Shown here one piece after another: positions 1 through 7,399 of a stretch of DNA of 64,000 bases. Source of the stretch: Paraburkholderia susongensis (GTDB taxonomy: Bacteria > Pseudomonadota > Gammaproteobacteria > Burkholderiales > Burkholderiaceae); contig NZ_FXAT01000011.1 of NCBI RefSeq assembly GCF_900177725.1, positions 62,001 to 126,000 on the forward strand, written 5' to 3'. Made by a program: the position numbers and the translations under genes. Position 1 is the first letter of the stretch; every line of letters begins with the position of its first letter. Below the pieces are notes generated by a model. That model ran no database searches. It was not told where the DNA came from and saw only the letters and a list, made by a program, of their open reading frames with translations.

Positions 1-203
1 AGGAGACGGAACACCGTCGTGCGCGGAATATTCAGGCGACGCGACAGTTCCGGTGCGCCGAGCACCGGCTCGCGCGGCGAGAACTCCATGAGAATCTTCA
101 GGCCGCGTTCGAGACCGGGCACCCGGTAACCGGAATCGCCGCTGGTTTCGTTGCGCTCGGCATCGAGCGTGTCAGGCCTATCAGGCGTCATTCCGGGCGT
201 CAT
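1..203 (-). CDS. IclR-family transcriptional regulator (N-terminal part, cut by window edge)
   Basis: Only the first 67 or so codons are inside the window; the rest lies beyond position 1. The translation contains the IclR-type winged-helix start (VPGLERGLKILMEFS, then PELSRRLNIPRTTVFRLL). It is very similar to the complete IclR regulator at 5826-6818, so the two look like paralogues bracketing the same catabolic cluster. The start at 203 overlaps the stop of the upstream hydrolase gene in an ATGA arrangement, suggesting translational coupling; an in-frame ATG at 191 is an alternative. It probably controls the oxygenase cluster, by inference from position. Confidence 0.85.
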   Translation of the reverse strand, partial: MTPGMTPDRPDTLDAERNETSGDSGYRVPGLERGLKILMEFSPREPVLGAPELSRRLNIPRTTVFRL

Positions 204-1105
204 TCAATGGCTCCGCGTTGGCTCGGTTGAGCGCCGCTTGCGCGGCTGAACGTGTCGATGATCGCGGTGTACGCGGCGGGTTCTTCGATATAGCCCGCGT
301 GTCCCGCGCGCGGCACGACCTGCAGGCGGACCCGCGCGGCAAGCGCGATCTTTTCGCAGGCTTCGGGCGTCGTGATCGTGTCTGCGGCACCGACCACGAC
401 GTCGACGCGGCCTTCGTAGCGCGCGAGGTCACCGGCGAGATCGGCGTTGGCGAGCAGGTGAGTAGCCTGCGCGTAGCCGTGCGGAATCACGCGCGACATG
501 TTCCAGCGCACCCATGCGCGCGCTTCGTCGCTCGCGTGGGCGGACAGCATGTTGGCGCTGCGTTTTTCGGCGAGACCTTGCGGGCCGAGTTCGCTCAGCA
601 TCACGAGGCGCTGATCGCGCTTCGCCTCGCGCACTTCAGCCGATGCCGCGCCGTAGCCGCCCGCGGGTGACAGCAGCAGCAGGCCGGCGAGACGCTGCGG
701 ATGCGCAGCCGCAAACGCGCCGGCGATGATCGCGCCGAGCGAGTGCCCGACCAGCACGCAGCGTTCAATGCCGAGTGCGTCGAGCCATTCCTTCAATACG
801 GCGGCGTAGTCTTGCGCAACCGGCGAGTGCGCCGCGACCGGCGTGGATGCGCCATAGCCCGGCGCATCCCAGGCCAGCACGCGGCGCGTCGCGCCGAGCG
901 CGTCGAACTGCTGCACCCACGATGCCGCGCCCGAGCCAATGCCGTGCAGCAGCACGAGCGGCAGCGCATCGTTGCCGGTGTGACCGGCTTCGCGATAGCT
1001 CACGACGCGTTGCGATGCCAGGCTGCTTTGCTGCGCCGGATAGCGTGCGAGACGCGCTTCGAGCGAGGCATGCTGATCGGCGTTGGCGGACGGGACTGCG
1101 GACAT
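200..1105 (-). CDS. alpha/beta-fold hydrolase
   Basis: A 301-residue alpha/beta hydrolase. Visible motifs are the oxyanion HGIGSG near residue 54, the nucleophile elbow GHSLG with Ser122, a likely acid Asp242 (GAADTITTP) and His269 (RAGHAGYIEEP). This is the architecture of meta-cleavage-product hydrolases and related esterases of aromatic catabolism. The start at 1105 gives a family-typical N-terminus. It is the second-last gene of a minus-strand run that begins with the Rieske ferredoxin at 4243, so it probably hydrolyses a ring-cleavage product or ester in that pathway. The substrate cannot be read from the sequence. Confidence 0.8.
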   Translation of the reverse strand: MSAVPSANADQHASLEARLARYPAQQSSLASQRVVSYREAGHTGNDALPLVLLHGIGSGAASWVQQFDALGATRRVLAWDAPGYGASTPVAAHSPVAQDYAAVLKEWLDALGIERCVLVGHSLGAIIAGAFAAAHPQRLAGLLLLSPAGGYGAASAEVREAKRDQRLVMLSELGPQGLAEKRSANMLSAHASDEARAWVRWNMSRVIPHGYAQATHLLANADLAGDLARYEGRVDVVVGAADTITTPEACEKIALAARVRLQVVPRAGHAGYIEEPAAYTAIIDTFSRASGAQPSQRGAIE

Positions 1106-1167
1106 GATTTCCTTCGCGGGTGAAATAAGACGACGTGGACGGCTTACGGGCGCGCTTTCATTGCGCC

Positions 1168-1698
1168 TTAATTGCGCTTGATCTTCGCGAGCGGCGAATC
1201 CGGCGGATACGTCGGCGTGATCGGCTTCGACGAACCGAGCATCACGCACATCAGCGCGTCTTCCTCGCCGATGTTGATTTCCGTGCGATACACGCCCGGC
1301 GGCACCGAGATCAGGTCGCGCTCGCCGAGCACGGCTTCCCACGTCTCGCCGTCACGCTCGCAGACCACTTTCATCTTGCCGCGCAGCACGAAGAAGATTT
1401 CTTCGACATCCGTATGAATATGGCTCGGGCCGATGTTGCCGGCCGGAATCACCATCGTCGAGAACGTGAAGCTGCCCGCCGGAATGGTGTTGACGTCCTT
1501 TGCGACGCCCGTACCGCCCGTGCCGACGTAGCGCATCTGCGCACGGCGGTACTTCGGGTCGTAGTCGGCCTGGAACTTCAGCGCGTCCCAGTCGTAGCGA
1601 CGCGTTTCGAGGCGCGCGACGCGCCCGTCCAGCCACTGCTGGAAGCTCGCGTCCGCGGGTTGTTCCCAGGATTTGCGTTCGTTATCGGCGTCCGCCAT
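1168..1698 (-). CDS. cupin-domain protein
   Basis: A 176-residue protein with one cupin barrel. The metal-binding type motif is visible as PSHIHTDVEEIFFVLRGKMKV (roughly residues 95-115), followed by the second conserved strand block around GERDLISVPPGVYRTEINIGEED. A strong ribosome-binding site (AAAGGAG) precedes the ATG at 1698. It lies between the SDR gene and the hydrolase in the oxygenase operon. Cupins in such operons may be ring-cleaving, isomerising or sensing proteins; nothing here decides among them, so the function is open. Confidence 0.8.
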   Translation of the reverse strand: MADADNERKSWEQPADASFQQWLDGRVARLETRRYDWDALKFQADYDPKYRRAQMRYVGTGGTGVAKDVNTIPAGSFTFSTMVIPAGNIGPSHIHTDVEEIFFVLRGKMKVVCERDGETWEAVLGERDLISVPPGVYRTEINIGEEDALMCVMLGSSKPITPTYPPDSPLAKIKRN

Positions 1699-1724
1699 CT
1701 CTTTCTCCTTTCGATTCGACAAGA

Positions 1725-2492
1725 TCAATTCATCACGAAGCCGCCGTTGACCGGCAGCAGTTGGCCGGTCACAAAGCGAGCGGCATCGGACAACAGGAAC
1801 AGCACGGGCCCGGTCACGTCGTCGGGCACTTGCGCGCGCGTGAGCGCGCGGCCTTGCAGGTAGTACTGGTGACGCTCCGCCGGAACGTAAGCGGTCGCCT
1901 CGACTTCGGTGAGGCCCGGCGCGATCGCGTTGACGGTCACGCCGTGCGCGCCGAATTCGCGAGCGAGCGAGCGGGTCATCGAAATCACGGCGCCCTTGCT
2001 CGCGACGTAAGCCAACAGCCTCGGCGCGCCCCACATCGCCGTGTCCGAGGCGATGTTGACGATGCTGCCGCGGCCCGAGTCGCGCAGATAAGGCAGTGCG
2101 GCGGTGCTCATGAGCCAGGTGCCGCGCACGTTGACGTTCATCACGGCGTCCCACGTTTCCACCGACAGTTCATCCGCGAACTTGCCGCCGGAATTCGTGA
2201 TCGCCGCGTTGTTGATCAGTGCATCGAGGCCGCCGAGCTGCGCCGCAGCCTGCTCGGCGAACTGCGCGATGCTCGCGGGGTCGGCCAGATCGAGCGGCAG
2301 GTAGGTCGCCGCGTGGCCTTGCTCCTGCAGCGACGCCGCGAGCGCACGGCCCGCGTCGTGCAGCACGTCGCCGAACACGACCTGCGCGCCGGCCTGCACG
2401 AGCGCGCTCACGAACGCCGCGCCGAGACCGCGCGCGCCGCCCGTCACGAGAATGCGCCGGCCCTTGAGCGCTGTGAGTGCGTCGTTATGCAT
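1725..2492 (-). CDS. short-chain dehydrogenase/reductase
   Basis: Classical SDR of 255 residues. The cofactor motif TGGARGLG lies at 17-24, NNAA follows LIN at about 93-96, and the catalytic set Ser148, Tyr161, Lys165 is intact (YVASK). The C-terminal GQLLPVNGGF block is typical. It sits directly downstream of the Rieske oxygenase, overlapping its stop by 8 bases, so it is probably translated from the same message. A likely role is oxidation of a cis-dihydrodiol or other alcohol made by the oxygenase. An upstream in-frame ATG at 2507 would add five residues. Confidence 0.85.
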   Translation of the reverse strand: MHNDALTALKGRRILVTGGARGLGAAFVSALVQAGAQVVFGDVLHDAGRALAASLQEQGHAATYLPLDLADPASIAQFAEQAAAQLGGLDALINNAAITNSGGKFADELSVETWDAVMNVNVRGTWLMSTAALPYLRDSGRGSIVNIASDTAMWGAPRLLAYVASKGAVISMTRSLAREFGAHGVTVNAIAPGLTEVEATAYVPAERHQYYLQGRALTRAQVPDDVTGPVLFLLSDAARFVTGQLLPVNGGFVMN

Positions 2493-3567
2493 GGCTGTGA
2501 CCAGCATCCGTGGCGGCGGGCGCCGCGTTGGCGCGATGCGCCTCGAGTGCGGCGAGATCCTGCTGCGCGCGCTGACGCAGCATGCGGCGCACGCGCGTCA
2601 TGCCGACGTCGTGCTGATACAGGAACTCGTGCTCGCGCGCGTTCGGCGCGAGGCTTTCGAGCACGTAGCGGTCCTGTTCGAGCACGTCCCAGTGCAGACC
2701 TTCCAGGCGGTTGCGGTACAGGAAGCGCCATGCGTCTCGCTGCCAGCCCTGCACTTTGCGGGTGCGCCAGAAATAGACCTGGCAGTTGTTTTCGTCGACG
2801 GGCACGGCGAAGCCGATGATCCCGAAGTTGCCGCCCGGGCCGAATTTCTTGCGGTACGGAATCGCGAGGCGCATCCACAGGCAGCCGGTTTCGCCGAGTT
2901 CGACCCAGTCGAAGTTCACGTCGCGCTGGCCGACCTTTTCGAACATCAGACCGGTTTCGGTCTTGCGCACGCGCATGTCGGCCTGCTTGTCGCCTTCGGC
3001 CATCGAGTGCGAGGTCGCGTGCAGATAGGCGCCGTGCATCGGGTCCATCACGTTGTCGATCGCGTACTGGTAATTGCACTTCCAGTTCGACATGCACAGG
3101 AAACTTGCGTATTCCTCACCAACCAGTTCTTCCGGCAACACGAGCGGCGCAGGTTCCTTGTGCGCTTCGTCGCCGAACCACAGGAAGATCGCGCCGGCGT
3201 GCTCTTCGGCCGGATACGACTTCACGCACTTCTGGCCTTCGAGCGGACAGCTCGGCACGGCCGGTACGTTCACGACCGTGCCGCTGCCGTCGATTTCGAT
3301 GCCGTGATACCAGCACGCGACGCTGCCGCCGAGGTTCCAGCCGAGCGACAGACGCGCGCCGCGGTGCGGGCAGCGGTCTTCGAGCGCGTGGACTTTGCCT
3401 TCCTGATCGCGCCACAGCACGATCTGATCGCCGAGACGGGTCACGCCGATCGGTGCATTGCCGACCTGCCAGCTCGGGGCGACCGGATACCAGTAGTTGC
3501 GCAGACCTTTGTCGAGGTACGACTTGATCGGATCGGCCGTGCCTTCAGTTGTAGCGGGGGACGTCAT
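2485..3567 (-). CDS. Rieske ring-hydroxylating oxygenase, alpha (catalytic) subunit
   Basis: A 360-residue terminal oxygenase. The Rieske [2Fe-2S] ligands are Cys66, His68, Cys85 and His88 (CPHRG ... CWYHG). The mononuclear iron site shows D175-x2-H178-x4-H183 (DPMHGAYLH). No beta subunit gene is adjacent, so this is probably an alpha-only oxygenase of the phthalate/phenoxybenzoate type rather than the alpha3beta3 type. Electrons would come from the Rieske ferredoxin at 3929-4243; no ferredoxin reductase gene is in the window. It hydroxylates an aromatic or related ring, substrate unknown. Confidence 0.9.
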   Translation of the reverse strand: MTSPATTEGTADPIKSYLDKGLRNYWYPVAPSWQVGNAPIGVTRLGDQIVLWRDQEGKVHALEDRCPHRGARLSLGWNLGGSVACWYHGIEIDGSGTVVNVPAVPSCPLEGQKCVKSYPAEEHAGAIFLWFGDEAHKEPAPLVLPEELVGEEYASFLCMSNWKCNYQYAIDNVMDPMHGAYLHATSHSMAEGDKQADMRVRKTETGLMFEKVGQRDVNFDWVELGETGCLWMRLAIPYRKKFGPGGNFGIIGFAVPVDENNCQVYFWRTRKVQGWQRDAWRFLYRNRLEGLHWDVLEQDRYVLESLAPNAREHEFLYQHDVGMTRVRRMLRQRAQQDLAALEAHRANAAPAATDAGHSHA

Positions 3568-3615
3568 GAAGAGACTCCAGTACGGATGCGATGAAACGTG
3601 TTCGGGAAAGCGCGC

Positions 3616-3927
3616 CTAGTCGGCGAGCAGACGGAATTCGGCGGCGAGGCGCTCGGTGCTCCACGGAGTGCCTTCCGGGGTGCGGAAACCGTCGCGATTC
3701 AAACCGTCGACGACTTCGTGCAATTCCGTCGCGCCGGCTTCGAAAACGCGTTCGAGCGCATCGCCGAAGTCGTTTTCGTACTGGGTCGGCTCGGCCTTGC
3801 GGTTCTGCCAGACCATGTTGCCGCTCTCGCCCGGCTTCTCGATCACGCCTTTGCCGGCGACATTGTTCGGTTGCGGCGCGAGCCACGGCTTCAGGAAGGG
3901 ATTGAAATTCACGGCTACCTCTCGCAT
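3616..3927 (-). CDS. small protein with recombinase-like helix-turn-helix tail
   Basis: A 103-residue protein between ferredoxin and oxygenase genes. The C-terminal part (LNRDGFRTPEGTPWSTERLAA) resembles the short HTH segment found at the end of the serine-recombinase 'recombinase' domain, but there is no catalytic domain. The N-terminal half is rich in Asn, Gln and Glu and not recognised. The ATG at 3927 follows AAGGTGGAA and starts immediately after the ferredoxin stop, indicating tight coupling. It could be an assembly or accessory protein of the oxygenase; this is position-based inference. Confidence 0.7.
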   Translation of the reverse strand: MREVAVNFNPFLKPWLAPQPNNVAGKGVIEKPGESGNMVWQNRKAEPTQYENDFGDALERVFEAGATELHEVVDGLNRDGFRTPEGTPWSTERLAAEFRLLAD

Positions 3928-3928
3928 G

Positions 3929-4243
3929 TCATTCCACCTTGATCTGGATTTCTTCACCTGCGAGACGTACCGAGTACATCTTCAGGTCGCGGCCGCCCGG
4001 CTCTTTCAGACACTTGCCGGTCGGGATATGGAACACGGCTTCGTGCAACGGACATTCGACGGTGTCGCCGTCGACAAAGCCCTGCGTCAGCAATGCGTAC
4101 GCGTGGGGGCAGACGTTTTCCATCGCGTAGATCTCGTCGCCCACCTTGTAAATGCCGATTTCCGTGTCGTCGAGCTTGAACTCGAGCGGGGAGTCTTCGG
4201 ACAGTTCGCCGGCATGTCCGGCGCAGCGCCATTGTTCAGTCAT
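3929..4243 (-). CDS. Rieske-type ferredoxin
   Basis: A 104-residue soluble Rieske [2Fe-2S] ferredoxin. Ligands Cys45, His47, Cys64 and His67 are present (CPHAYA ... CPLHEA). It is the first gene of the minus-strand operon and should pass electrons to the oxygenase at 2485-3567. A good ribosome-binding site (CAGGAGAAG) lies before the ATG at 4243. Length is standard for biphenyl/anthranilate-type ferredoxins. No reductase is encoded nearby, so a reductase from elsewhere would be needed. Confidence 0.9.
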   Translation of the reverse strand: MTEQWRCAGHAGELSEDSPLEFKLDDTEIGIYKVGDEIYAMENVCPHAYALLTQGFVDGDTVECPLHEAVFHIPTGKCLKEPGGRDLKMYSVRLAGEEIQIKVE

Positions 4244-4267
4244 TTCTCGCCTTCTCCTGAGCCTTTT

Positions 4268-4309
4268 TGTTCCATACAAGGAACATCAGTTCGTGTATGG
4301 TCAATTATA
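4268..4309 (-). promoter_or_regulatory. candidate promoter and operator of the oxygenase operon
   Basis: On the minus strand a perfect TATAAT lies at 4309-4304. Downstream of it is an exact dyad TGTTCCATACAAGGAACA (4268-4285); a second pair CCATAC/GTATGG (4272-4277, 4295-4300) is nested around it. The dyad position just after the -10 suits repression by the flanking IclR proteins. A similar imperfect element lies on the porin side. The regulator assignment is inference. Confidence 0.5.
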
Positions 4310-4506
4310 GGAGCCGCTCTGCGCGGAGAAAATAAAAAAATGGCCTGTTAGGGGAAAACACTGACTGTCGTATCGACGGCACACCGGCGCGCTCCACGCG
4401 GCGCGCAACCTTAAGCCGCGCGGGCCTTTGACGGATATGGCCGGAGCCGAATCATCAGACGAACGCATCGGGGCATGTGCGGGTTTGTACCGATCTGAAA
4501 TTTATT

Positions 4507-4567
4507 TTGAATAATTTCAGCTTCACTATACTTTCCATAGGCGATACGTTTGTCCATAGGTGGAACG
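4507..4567 (+). promoter_or_regulatory. candidate porin promoter with second IclR-type site
   Basis: A -10-like TATACT sits at 4527-4532; upstream DNA is AT-rich with TTGAAT at 4507-4512, but the spacing is short, so the -35 is uncertain. Downstream lies TTGTCCATAGGTGGAACG (4550-4567), matching 12 of 18 positions of the dyad at 4268-4285. The two sites suggest joint control of the porin and oxygenase units. Confidence 0.4.
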
Positions 4568-4680
4568 TAAGGCCCATGAGGTTCTGGCGAAGAAATCAGA
4601 ACGGTATTCACAACCCCAGGCACAGATCAGAGACAGCACATCCGGCGAGAGTCCACGCCGCATGATCAGGAGAACCAACG

Positions 4681-5754
4681 GTGAAGCAAATCATTGCAGC
4701 CAGCTTGACGGCAACTTGCATGACTACGTGCGCGTGGGCGCAAAGCAGCGTGACGCTATACGGCAGCCTCGATGCCGGTGTCGCGTATATCAGCAACGTG
4801 GGTGGCAGCTCGAAGTGGATTCAGGAACAGGGCAACATGCAGCCCGACCGTTGGGGCCTGAAGGGCGTCGAAGATCTGGGCAACGGCCTGAAGGCGGTGT
4901 TCCAGCTCGAAAACGGCTTCTATACGAACACCGGCGCGATGGCGAAGCCGGGCGTGCTGTTCAATCGCCAGGCTTACGTGGGCCTCGCCTCGGACCAGAT
5001 CGGCACGCTGACCTTCGGTCATCAGACGCCGTTCAGCTTCGACGTGCTCGGCACGTTCAGCACCGGTTATCAGGCCGCGAGCTGGTACGCGTTTCACCCG
5101 GGCAATATCGACGCGCTCGCCAACACCGCCGTCGTGCCTTACGACAACTCGGTGAAATTCCGTTCGGCGACGTTCGGCGGCTTCAGCGTGGGCGCGATGA
5201 TGGGTCTCGGCAATACGACCAATTTCGCCACCGGCCGTGAATACGGCTTCGCGGCGACGTATGCGAACGGCGGCTTCAAGGCCGGCGCGAGCTACTCGAA
5301 CGAGAACAACCGCACGCCGTCGATCGTCACGACCGGCATCACGACCTTCCAGGGCCAGCCCGCCGCGACCTACATGGCCGACAACCTGCAGAACATGGGC
5401 CTGGGCCTGTCGTACCAGTTCGGCAGCGTGCTCGTGCACGGCCTGTACACGCGCGTGAAGCTCGAAAGCGCAGGCCACTCGGATACGTATCAGAGCTACG
5501 ACGCGGGCGCGAACTGGCAGGTCACGCCGTTCAACACGATCGCGGGCGGCGCCGCGACGACCACGTTCGCGGGACATCGCTGGACGCAGTTCATGATCGG
5601 CAACATCTATGCGCTGTCGAAATCGACGCAGGTCTATATCAACGCGCTGTATCAGCGCGCGGGTTCGAACACGGATGCGGCGTTCTTCACCGCGGGCGTG
5701 TCGAGCGGCCGCAATCAGGCCATCGTCCTGAGCGGCATTCATCACTCGTTCTAA
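4681..5754 (+). CDS. Gram-negative porin (Burkholderiales OmpC-like)
   Basis: A 357-residue outer-membrane porin starting with GTG at 4681, with AGGAG upstream. The signal peptide ends near AWAQS, followed by SVTLYGSLDAGVAYISNVGG, the usual first strand of trimeric beta-barrel porins of this group. The chain ends in HHSF, the terminal Phe recognised by the Bam machinery. It is divergent from the Rieske oxygenase operon and shares its intergenic region of about 440 bases, so it is probably the entry route for the pathway's substrate. Substrate specificity is unknown. Confidence 0.92.
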   Translation: MKQIIAASLTATCMTTCAWAQSSVTLYGSLDAGVAYISNVGGSSKWIQEQGNMQPDRWGLKGVEDLGNGLKAVFQLENGFYTNTGAMAKPGVLFNRQAYVGLASDQIGTLTFGHQTPFSFDVLGTFSTGYQAASWYAFHPGNIDALANTAVVPYDNSVKFRSATFGGFSVGAMMGLGNTTNFATGREYGFAATYANGGFKAGASYSNENNRTPSIVTTGITTFQGQPAATYMADNLQNMGLGLSYQFGSVLVHGLYTRVKLESAGHSDTYQSYDAGANWQVTPFNTIAGGAATTTFAGHRWTQFMIGNIYALSKSTQVYINALYQRAGSNTDAAFFTAGVSSGRNQAIVLSGIHHSF

Positions 5755-5764
5755 GCGGTTGTCA

Positions 5765-5791
5765 GGCTGGCTGTGAGGTTGTCAGCCAGCC
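5765..5791. terminator. hairpin between convergent porin and IclR genes
   Basis: Nine-base stem GGCTGGCTG (5765-5773) pairs with CAGCCAGCC (5783-5791) around a nine-base loop. No T-run follows, so termination by the hairpin alone is uncertain, but it sits exactly between two convergent gene ends. Confidence 0.5.
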
Positions 5792-5825
5792 AGTCTGATA
5801 TGAAATGACGGGTCCGGCCGCGCGA

Positions 5826-6818
5826 TCAATGAGCCGCAACAGGCCTGCGGCGCGCCTGTATCGCGGTCGGATCGTCCGGGCGCGGACGATAGCTCAGGCG
5901 CTCGGACAGATCGAGCGCCGCCTGGCACACCGAGATGATGAGCGGCTCGCGCTCGGCTGCTTCGCCGATATCGGAACGCGGAATCGTGACGGTCAACGCG
6001 GCGGCGATCTTGCCGCTCTGATCGCGCACCGGCGCGCTCACCACCGAAATCCCCCGTTCGAACGACGCCTCGCTCACCGCGTAACCGAGCGCCGCGCTTT
6101 CGCGTACCCTGCCGTACAGTTCCTCGACGCTCGCCGGCGTGCGTTCGGTGAAGCGTTCGAGCTGCGGCTCGGGATAAAGCTGGCGCAACTCCTCGAAACT
6201 CAGATCGCCCATCAGCACCTGGCCATGCACGGTCGCATGAGCGGGCAGGCGCGTGCCGACGTGCACCTTGACCGAGCTGAACATCGGCTCATGCGTCTGC
6301 GCCTTGGCGACGAACACGACGTCGCGCTGATCGCGGATCAGCAGATGCGTGCTCAAGCCGGTGGCGTCGCGCAGGCGTTCGAGAATCGGCGTGCCGACGT
6401 CGGTCAGTTCGAGCGAATTCAGGTACTCGAAGCCGAGCCGCAGCACCGCGACGCTCAGGCGGAAATAGCGGTCGCCATTGACGCGTTCGAGAAAACCGAG
6501 TGCTGCGAGCGTCTGCAGCAGGCGGAACGTCGTGGTGCGCGGAATGCCGATGCGCTTCGACAGTTCGGGCGCGCCGAGCACCGGCTCGCGCGCGCTGAAT
6601 TCCGCGAGGATGCGCAGGCCGCGTTCGAGGCCCGGCACGAGATAGGTCGATCCGCCGGCGCTCTCGTCGTCAACGGCACCGGCCGCATCGGCGTCCGTGA
6701 GCTGCGCCGCTTCGTTCTGCACAGCCGGGACAGCCGCGGCGCGCGGCTTCATCTGCTTGCGTCCCACTCCTGTCTGGTCTTCTTTTGCCATCGTGGCTGC
6801 CGTTTCTTTGTGGTTCAT
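5826..6818 (-). CDS. IclR-family transcriptional regulator
   Basis: A 330-residue regulator. About 57 residues of low-complexity N-terminal extension precede the winged-helix domain (VPGLERGLRILAEFS ... ELSKRIGIPRTTTFRLL), followed by the effector-binding IclR domain to the end. It closely matches the truncated regulator at 1-203, pointing to duplication. Convergent with the porin. No clear ribosome-binding site precedes the ATG at 6818 or the in-frame ATG at 6791, so the start is uncertain. It probably senses a metabolite of the oxygenase pathway. Confidence 0.88.
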   Translation of the reverse strand: MNHKETAATMAKEDQTGVGRKQMKPRAAAVPAVQNEAAQLTDADAAGAVDDESAGGSTYLVPGLERGLRILAEFSAREPVLGAPELSKRIGIPRTTTFRLLQTLAALGFLERVNGDRYFRLSVAVLRLGFEYLNSLELTDVGTPILERLRDATGLSTHLLIRDQRDVVFVAKAQTHEPMFSSVKVHVGTRLPAHATVHGQVLMGDLSFEELRQLYPEPQLERFTERTPASVEELYGRVRESAALGYAVSEASFERGISVVSAPVRDQSGKIAAALTVTIPRSDIGEAAEREPLIISVCQAALDLSERLSYRPRPDDPTAIQARRRPVAAH

Positions 6819-7005
6819 CGTGTACAGATCGTCATGATAGCGCGAAGACCGCGGCGCTCCGCGCGGCGCGCCTGCCCCGGCGGCTCGCGCGCCGCCGCAA
6901 GCGTATTGCGGATCGCCGGCGCGATGCTATTCTTTGAGCCGGTCCGCCGCGCGGCACGTTGCGCCGCCGCGCGCTCGCGCCGCCCGAGCGTATGGAGGCC
7001 ACGCC

Positions 7006-7302
7006 ATGTCCGATTCCATCCAGATTCAGGTAGCCGACTCGCATCTTTATCCGGGCTGCCCGGTGCGCATCGCGCATCTGCCCGAACCGTCCGCCGCAGT
7101 GGGTCTCGCGAAGGCAATCGTCGAATTCGCGGATGGCTCGGGCGCGCATGCCACCTGCCACCGGCGCGCGCCTGATGAACTCGAATTGGCCGTCGACGGT
7201 TATGCGACACAAAAGCGTCATCCCGTGGACGCACGGCACTGGCTACTATTTGCAGTCGATGCAACGCACAACAGCTGGCGCGTGAAGCGCCGGCTGCCGT
7301 AA
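7006..7302 (+). CDS. conserved small protein of unknown function
   Basis: A 98-residue protein beginning MSDSIQIQVADSHLYPGCPVRI. GGAGG lies before the ATG at 7006. It has no signal peptide or membrane segment and has an overall beta-strand-like composition. It lies divergently from the IclR gene at 5826-6818 with about 190 bases between. No family was recognised. Confidence 0.6.
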   Translation: MSDSIQIQVADSHLYPGCPVRIAHLPEPSAAVGLAKAIVEFADGSGAHATCHRRAPDELELAVDGYATQKRHPVDARHWLLFAVDATHNSWRVKRRLP

Positions 7303-7399
7303 GCCGCGAGGCCCGCCGGCCTCTTCGAATCCGCAACCGGTGCCGCGCGCCGCCGTGTGCGTCGCGGATGCGAGCGTCACCTCAACCCGGAACCAGCCG

